Origin: Kalaharituber pfeilii
Lineage: Eukaryota; Ascomycota; Pezizomycetes; Pezizales; Pezizaceae
Reading direction: 5' to 3'
Assembly (NCBI GenBank): GCA_015179045.1
Contig: WHUZ01000063.1
Location: 124,001 to 188,000 of the forward strand
DNA length: 64,000 bases
Numbering within the stretch: position 1 is the stretch's first letter; the number at the start of each line of letters is the position of its first letter. The notes below the pieces were generated by a model, which worked only from the letters and a program-made list of their open reading frames with translations, had not been told where the DNA came from and did no database searches. Positions 57,238 to 64,000 of the stretch are shown here, piece by piece. The translations under genes and the position numbers were made by a program.

Positions 57238-57879
57238 TCCGCTTGACCCGATGGCATCGTTCCGGTCACATACATAAGTACATATCTACAGAACATAATA
57301 GTTCCAGTTACTAGTACATATTATAATTCATACAACCATAATTGCATGTTTACATATCTCTAAACTCATCAAACACCAAATGCTCTGAATCCACTCATCT
57401 TCTATCTTGGCCCTATCAACTCTCTGCTTTGTTTCTAACCAATTGTACTGCAGCAACAAGATCAACTTTTGTTTACTGGTACCATGGTGGGCTCCAAAGA
57501 AGAAGAGCTTGCAAGAAGCAAGTCTCCAGAGGTCTATAAAAGAGGTATAGCCCTTTCATTGATTATTTAGAGTTCACATGTCGTTTGTAATGACTATATT
57601 TTGGTTGCTTGTATAGAGATATGGTAAATCTCAGGTAGCTACTCTACATATATAATTCTTCCTTCATGCGACTTTCCCTTTCTCAGTAATAAAAGTGAAG
57701 CCTGGAGTTCATCCGATTCGGTTCCAAAAAGTGAATGGAACAATTCTTTCCTGATATCGTATAGTTATATTATTTTCTTGATTTCAACTCTTAATTTCTT
57801 AAGATATAAAAACATGTTTTACGTATGTACTTTACGGACCTTAAGTGTCCTACCTCCACATGCCAGCCGCCATCCCTGT

Positions 57880-58140
57880 GGTCTACTACCACTATAGTTT
57901 GCCTAACCATTATAGTCTACTGCTATCGGGGAAAGCCAATATCGTGGTCCGTCGGAAAGATGTAGTCTATCGGAAAGCCATAATCCGCCACACCCAAAGA
58001 GCCGTACTCCGTCGGAAATCCATAGTCCATCAGAAAGCCATAGTCTGCCGCTATCACAGTCTGCCACTATTATAATCCGCTGAAAAGCCATAGTCCATTG
58101 GAAAGCTGTAGTTCGCTACAAATGTAGAGCAACAGTCCAC
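57880..58140. repeat. Diverged copy of the CTACAGCTTTCC minisatellite family
   Basis: Units such as CGGAAAGCCATAGTCCG/TCGGAAAGATGTAGTCTA are spaced about 20 nt apart. They are related to the arrays at 47.6 and 48.9 kb, 9 kb away. Confidence 0.7.
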
Positions 58141-58516
58141 TGTCATTGTAATCTACTTAACCGCCGCAGTCTACTAAACTACACTGCTCCCATAGACTGC
58201 CACTGCTGAACTGCTCTGACTTCAGCTACATCCTGAAGTTTACTAGTTCTCCATATAGATTATGTGCTACTACTATTCTGCCCCTCAGGTACTTACTTAG
58301 TTTCAAACGAATTATTCATCAGCAAGTATTATCAATGTCTATTCACAATGTCTCACCATATATCAATTAAATTGAGTGGTGGAGGGCTGGTAATGATGTT
58401 TGAGCGGAAAGCTTAGAATCGGACTGCGGAAAGCCATTTCCGCTAGCTTTGTTGCATTCCGCTTTGCCATCAGGGTTTCCGCCCAGCAAAACTTGTCACT
58501 AAGAAAAACCAGTTTC

Positions 58517-58555
58517 CATGAAGCTCCGCTTAGTCAGCGTCTGGTTACAAGACTA
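58517..58555. mobile_element. MITE end (CTCCGCTTAGTCAGC...ACAAGACTA)
   Basis: CATGAAGCTCCGCTTAGTCA, GCGTCTGGTTACAAGACTA. It matches the 50160-50213 copy with a single change in the terminal motif. Confidence 0.65.
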
Positions 58556-59639
58556 AGAAGCCTTTATGTCCTTAACCACGATATATGCTCAAGGGCAAAG
58601 TACTGCTAAAGTACTTAGCATATCTGTTCATGTCCTCTGTTGATGAACGTGAGCTCAATTAATCTAGTCTCGATCAGAGTGTTCTACGATGTTAATTTAT
58701 TTTATTTTTATTTTATTCCCTCTTCCCTCCATGCTTCCTAGATGCCGCTACCACAGTACCAGCACGTGCAAGATGCAAGTGCACTTGCATTTTTGTCTCT
58801 CATAGAAATACTGGGTTCTCCATATGGACTTTTCTTCCGCCGTTCCTCTAACTTAGCTCACCCTAGCCCTTATAACTACTTGAGAAGCTCATCCTCAGGC
58901 CTGAGTACAAGGTAAACATATGTTCAAACGGAGATTGCCCAGTCACCGAATGAGGGAGTCTATTTTTGACATAGCAAAGCTCCAATCAAAGGCTTCTGCC
59001 TATACGTAGACTTGGTGAATTGTCTGCCAGTGTGAGTCGTACCATAGAAGCGAACGTAAGGTTGTATCATTCTGCAATTCCATTGGACTCTGGGGAGTCA
59101 TATGATAGGCAGCAGTTGTCTGAAGAGTTTCCTTCAGCCCCATAAGCAGGGCTCTTGCCAACGTAAGGCGAGCCTTGGCATCATCATCAAACATTCTTCG
59201 TAACTCAGCCCGCTCAACAATCATTCCTTCAGAGGAATGTCACAGAAGTTCCCCTGTTTTATATCTTGCCTTGTACCCTTCCCTGGGGAATTGCAAAACT
59301 AGGGGTAGGGGCTCGACTTTGCTATCAATAGCCATCAGGGCAAGAGAAGCCCACCCATGCCAGCAGTGATCTACATATAGACGATTAAACCCCCTCGAAC
59401 AGTAAACCTACGCAAACAGATTGGGTTGAAGGAAAGGAATCTACACAGTACCTGCGTTGAGTGGAAACACCTGGGCCCATTTTGCTTAGGAGGCATAGTC
59501 AGACTGCGGTCTGGGGAATCTTCTGAACAAAGATAATCGATAGGATTGAAGTATCTTTATTCTCCTAAGGTTTTCACCCTAGTTTATTTTGTTCCAATAC
59601 TGAAGATAACTTCCAGCTTCAAGACCCCGCCTCTTCACA
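58556..59639. other. Intergenic, upstream of the F-box gene
   Basis: The frame at 59000-59224 (minus) has no recognised domain and no exon partner. The last 60 nt before the ATG are pyrimidine-rich, as in many fungal promoters. Confidence 0.5.
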
Positions 59640-61490
59640 ATGGCCACTTTAGAATCTCTACCCCCCGAGATTATCTTCTCAATCTACTTTTATCTTTCCC
59701 CCTTACCACCCGCAGACGAGCCTCCTTCCACTCACCCCTTCTTCGCCCTCTCCTGCACATCCAAGCACCTCCGCTCCCACCTTGAATCATACCTCACCCA
59801 TGCCATCGTCACCAGCAATGCGAGCAGTCTTGCCATGCTCAAAGAAATTCTCACCACCCCACCGACACAGCCCACGAAGAAATTGAAATCGGGTTCCTCC
59901 AAAAGGCCCCTCACTACCAACCTCCTTCTCTCATACCTCAAATGCATCTCCTCGACCTGCTTCTCCTGCGGCTGCAATTCCACCCGCCGCGCAATCATGG
60001 AGCCCAGCCTCGTCTGCTGCGCCGGCTGCGACCACAAGTGCTGGCCCACCAAGGTCACAATGTCCACAGCGCAAACAAAATATCGTCTCAAAAAGGAAGA
60101 CCTTTTTGGTGGAGCCCTGCCGCCTGAGTTTGGGGGCCCTCCTCCTCCACCTCCTCGTAAAGATGGAATTATCCCAAAAAAGCCAGGGCTCAAATATGGT
60201 CAATTTACGCACAATAATGTGTTGACTACCATGTTTTTAGAGGAGGACGTACGCATGCTGGCATGGGAGAAGCATGCCGTGGCGGATATAGATGTGTACG
60301 TGGCGCAGCGCAAGGAAAAGGTGGAAGAGCATAAGAGAAAGATGGAAGCGAATAAGACAAAGAGAAAAGCCTATGTAGATCGATTAGCAGTGAGAAACGG
60401 ACTGAATGCAATAGGGATGATAACGGGCTGGGAGGCGTCGCGAAAAAATCGTGGCATTGAAGCGATTTTAAGTCTTATCAGGCTGGAGCTGTTGCTGAAA
60501 AAACTTGGGGTGAGGCCGGCAAATGCGGCTCAGCCCTCGTGGGTAGGGACTGGTTCTGCGGTTTCGCCATTCTGGCATGCAATTACATCGCTAATGGTTC
60601 GGAACAATTTTATCTCGATGAGCCAAGTATGGGGGAGTGTAAACTACGGAACTAGGTACCTGAGAACGCAAATCCTGTATAGGCGAGTAATGTCCGATGG
60701 CAGCGTGGAGAATATGTTTCTTGGGGACATTGAAGGTAGCGAGAGAGTTGGACCACGATTTGGCCGTTCCACTTCCTCATCTCCTCCCCCCGCAATCACT
60801 GACGTGTCGCGGATTCCTCTACGGAATTTTGCAGCAAGGCCGATGGCTCCGACTCAACAGTATATGTCTACCGCGGACCTTAGCGCAATGATGTATCGAC
60901 GGACAGTCACAGTCGTGCCGCGTTTGCGCGTTCCAAGAGAGTTTGTGCGGGATGAGGTGTTTGCATTGAAATTGATGGAGTGGGTTGATCCGGTAGATTA
61001 CTTTTTGTTTCTGGAGTTTATCCAAGAGTTTGGTGAGGGAGAGGGGAATGTGGGTGATGAACTGAAGCAGCCGCGGGATCTTATTAATGAGCGGTACAAG
61101 ACGTTGAGGGAGCTGTACGTGGAGGAGATTGGGGCTGGCAGTGAGAACGAGAGGGTAGCGGCACCATGGAGCTGGAAAAGGTATCCGGTGTTGGTGCAAG
61201 AGGTGGCTGAGGAAAAGGAGGAGTGTGGTGCAATTGCATTTGGACAGTCTGGAAGTGGGACAGCCGAGGAGGTGCAGAGGAGGAATGAGAGGAGGAGAGA
61301 GGAATATGAAAGATTGTGTGCGAGGATACGGGAAGTGCTGAGAGAGAGTGGGTGGGAGGTGTTGGCTGATCCGGAAAGATGGGCGAGGGAAGTGGAGGCG
61401 GTGGTGGTTGAGGAGGGGAACGTAGTGAAAAGTGAGAAGGTGAAAAGGAAGGGGAAGGGGAAGGGGAAGGGCAAGAAAATCGCTGTGTAA
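59640..61490 (+). CDS. F-box protein with cysteine cluster
   Basis: A single-exon, 616-residue frame with start context CACAATGGC. Residues 5-50 (ESLPPEIIFSIYFYLSP ... FFALSCTSKHLR) form an F-box, the Skp1-binding module of SCF ubiquitin ligases. Residues 102-135 contain C-x5-C-x2-C-x-C and CC-x2-C-x3-C spacing, then W and VTMSTAQTKYRLKKEDLFGG; this looks zinc-binding and, with the following TxSxAxxxYxLxxxDL stretch, is seen in a family of fungal F-box proteins. A charged helical stretch (220-260) and a C-terminus rich in Glu then Lys/Gly (KGKGKGKGKK) follow, the latter possibly nuclear-directing. No substrate-binding repeat is seen. It would recruit an unknown target for ubiquitination. Confidence 0.75.
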   Translation: MATLESLPPEIIFSIYFYLSPLPPADEPPSTHPFFALSCTSKHLRSHLESYLTHAIVTSNASSLAMLKEILTTPPTQPTKKLKSGSSKRPLTTNLLLSYLKCISSTCFSCGCNSTRRAIMEPSLVCCAGCDHKCWPTKVTMSTAQTKYRLKKEDLFGGALPPEFGGPPPPPPRKDGIIPKKPGLKYGQFTHNNVLTTMFLEEDVRMLAWEKHAVADIDVYVAQRKEKVEEHKRKMEANKTKRKAYVDRLAVRNGLNAIGMITGWEASRKNRGIEAILSLIRLELLLKKLGVRPANAAQPSWVGTGSAVSPFWHAITSLMVRNNFISMSQVWGSVNYGTRYLRTQILYRRVMSDGSVENMFLGDIEGSERVGPRFGRSTSSSPPPAITDVSRIPLRNFAARPMAPTQQYMSTADLSAMMYRRTVTVVPRLRVPREFVRDEVFALKLMEWVDPVDYFLFLEFIQEFGEGEGNVGDELKQPRDLINERYKTLRELYVEEIGAGSENERVAAPWSWKRYPVLVQEVAEEKEECGAIAFGQSGSGTAEEVQRRNERRREEYERLCARIREVLRESGWEVLADPERWAREVEAVVVEEGNVVKSEKVKRKGKGKGKGKKIAV

Positions 61491-64000
61491 GGTGATGCTG
61501 ACTAATTTGATTATTAGTATTGGGGGAGGGCAAGAGTTTGGTAGGTTTTTCTAAGGATATTAATTTGCATTGTTCCAATCCAGCAGTTGCAGTGTTTTTT
61601 GGGGGGACTATGTCGGGATTTTTATGTGCTTTGCGATTTTTTATATTTATGAATACTCTCAATCTATTCAATACCACGAACTCCCAAGAAGCGCCACTTG
61701 GAAGACCATTTAAAATTCGAATATATAACGGTCCCTTCCGCTTGCATTAAGTCCCTTTTGCGCTGCAATAATATATCGGTCCTTGTCCGATGCGTAGCTT
61801 CGTAGACTAATATATGGATGCTCAATTGTTGCAATGGTTACAATTTTAACATCATGTGACTACATACGTTTGCTGTGACTTACTAAGCAAGCACCAATTC
61901 GCACACCCATATTATGGTATGAGAATCTCTCCTCCCTTTTCTCTTCCCTCATCCTCCTTCCTCCTTTCTATATTCTGCTCCCTGCGTCACCTATACGTTT
62001 TGCGGCTTCCATCTGCTTGAATCGATCGATACCCTAGAACAAATCCCGCACACACAAAATGCGACGATCACGTATGATCACCTGCCTGTCCGCCATCTTC
62101 ATTCAGTACTATGTGCTCTTGAGAAACGATTTCCGAGACCAAGAGGACTAATACTGTAAAGCTACCAAAATACCGATGTGGATGAGAGTACGAGAAGTTA
62201 ATGTCAAAGAAATCTCACTCAATTCCCGAGCCTCCGCCGGACATACGCGTTTCTCATGCATCATAGTTTTCCACTCGAATGATCTCCGATATTCTGTTCA
62301 TACATTACCTGCATGCATGGCAAAAGCCCTCGCAAAGCCAACGATCCTCACACTTGCGTCTTATAGATGTACGATATTCAATAATACAATTGCGCAGGAT
62401 AGAGCAAGCAACTGGGACCGCTCCAGCACATCCCGCACCAGAAATGCAAATTGGCAGCATGCAAATCTTCCAATTGTGGGCAGCTGAGATAAATGGAAAA
62501 ATGGAACTAGGTTCCACCATGAGACTGGTGACTCCACACGGCTGCTCAACAACTCCACTTTACAGAATACGGTAGACGACTCGTTTTCCCCCTACCAAAG
62601 AATGTATACCCGCAGTCAGCTCGCGGTCAGCTTCGAGGCACGCTAGCAATTAGTTATTAAGCACATGGACCATCGAGTTCTTACATCAGACCATCGATAT
62701 CTAGCCATGAATTTTCCCAAGAGGAATTCATACAATCTCAAGGAGTGTACCGAAAGCATCCCAGCGCGGGCTCAGCATAACCTCCGCCCTTCGTCCTGAG
62801 CAGGCGGATGGACTATGCCACTACCTTACCCGGACAAGTTACTTTCGAGACTGAAGCTCTCATACATACAAATCATTATGTAAGCCTACTTATGATTTCA
62901 TTTAGTACAGTTTGCTTATGGACGAGCCAAACTTAGTATCTGGCCTCAAATCGTTGATTTCCAGTTTCTACGATCTTGGAATGACATCAGATGGTTTCAC
63001 GCTGCGTTTATCTTCAAGCTTATTAGCCAGGAAGAAAAATTGGAAGGATGATTATCGTAGTATACTGGGCTTCCACGGCTGTCAACCTGTGTCGATGGTT
63101 TAACAGCGTCTCACTTTGCATTAGATCAATGGATGGCGACTATTCGGAACTGTGGAACTATACCCTAGGATTTATTGGCACAATTCTTGACTCCAGGATA
63201 TTACCAGCAACCTAAAACCCTTGGATGATGCAGGAACTGTGAATTACATTGCCTTTAGATAGCTGGAAAAGTGCCTTGTGCCATCGGCGTCTACCTATTA
63301 ACCAGCGACCATTGCCTATGCCGCTACCGCACACGGAATAACGATAGAATCCGTTTGAGATGAGCTTCTTGCGTTCGGCGCATCCAACCATAAGTTTTTC
63401 GTTCAGAGATTCTCCCTTACCCAACGGTCTCGAATATTTCTAGCTGGATTATTCTTTGTCTTCATCACCACTTGGGCTGGGTAAGAATGGTAAAACATTC
63501 CTAAGTGACTCATATGGCTTGCCAGTGAACTATCTATGACTTGAGCAGCAGGATGCTGGAATGGAAGATCGATGTGCAAACTTTTGGAGACATATTAACG
63601 CTTTAGAAATGGATCTGGAATTGGGAGAACCCTTCAGCATGTGCGAAAGTTACTGGAGAAACCGGAATACAGGGTATGGACATTGCAACAGTACAAAGTT
63701 CTAAGCGAATTTCAAGTTTTCTAGCTCCAAACGTGGTATCAGGACCTGGAATGAATCTCGACCCCCAACTTTTGGGCGTAGTATAAGGACCTGGGAAGAG
63801 TTTCAGTGAATATGTCAAGCCCAGGATCCCGGTACCTTCTAGACGCAACATGAAGTCAATAAGGATACTCCACATCGTTTGCAAAACCGCTATTGATCGA
63901 ACAAGTATGGATAAGGTTGCTACTTCCTTGGGTCCTACTGCACTGTCACGACACTGCGAGGATGAGGATATGAAGAAAGCATGAAATCCGACTTGCTCAT
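61491..64000. other. Intergenic, no gene seen
   Basis: Short conflicting frames only. A GACCTGGAATGAATCTC/GACCTGGGAAGAGTTTC imperfect direct repeat lies near 63742-63808. No gene, RNA gene or mobile element could be supported. Confidence 0.5.

Noticed and set aside
1..64000. tRNA, rRNA, CRISPR arrays
   Set aside because: I looked for T-loop (GGTTCRA) contexts with paired acceptor stems and regular repeat-spacer patterns and found none convincing. A tRNAscan/Infernal run would be decisive.

Overview
The window looks like nuclear DNA of a filamentous ascomycete. Introns are short (about 57-210 nt) with GTAAGT/GTATGT-type donors. The protein families (LaeA-type methyltransferase, DUF3638/DUF6606 giant protein, NACHT-ankyrin NLR, F-box protein with a cysteine cluster) are typical of fungi, and the space between genes is packed with decayed LINE retrotransposons. 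A Pezizomycete such as a truffle or morel relative is plausible from the repeat load, but that is inference. Layout: 1-1263 is the 3' part of a SAM-dependent methyltransferase gene. 1.3-16.9 kb is a repeat graveyard: a Tc1-like remnant, at least seven 5'-truncated LINE copies, several very small hairpin-plus-poly(A) insertions, and a 1.66-kb element with terminal inverted repeats. 19195-29273 is a seven-exon gene for a 3215-residue DUF6606/DUF3638/DUF3645 protein. 31.4-33.6 kb holds a MITE with 9-bp target duplications and two larger inverted-repeat elements. 34363-39054 (minus) is a six-exon gene for a 1359-residue NLR with a Helo-like N-terminus, a NACHT domain and 17 ankyrin repeats. 42143-43744 encodes a conserved-looking membrane protein with PY motifs. 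46.9-50.2 kb is minisatellite and MITE material. 51999-53090 (minus) is a three-exon mitochondrial 2-oxoglutarate/malate-type carrier. 59640-61490 is an intronless F-box/cysteine-cluster protein. The remainder shows no supportable gene. No pathway links the genes; this is an ordinary fungal gene series separated by repeats. The most unusual signal is in the repeats. LINE copies end in a roughly 30-nt two-stem hairpin (outer stem, CATAG linker, inner stem with a 3-nt loop) whose stems covary between copies. A second sequence family has the same fold. Hairpin units of only about 40 nt plus poly(A) occur alone, flanked by perfect 10-14 bp target-site duplications, and the second family always starts at essentially the same 5' base. 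This suggests discrete ultra-short retroelements mobilised by LINE machinery. A second oddity is a set of 14-19 bp insertions consisting only of one end of a MITE, each flanked by a 9-bp duplication.
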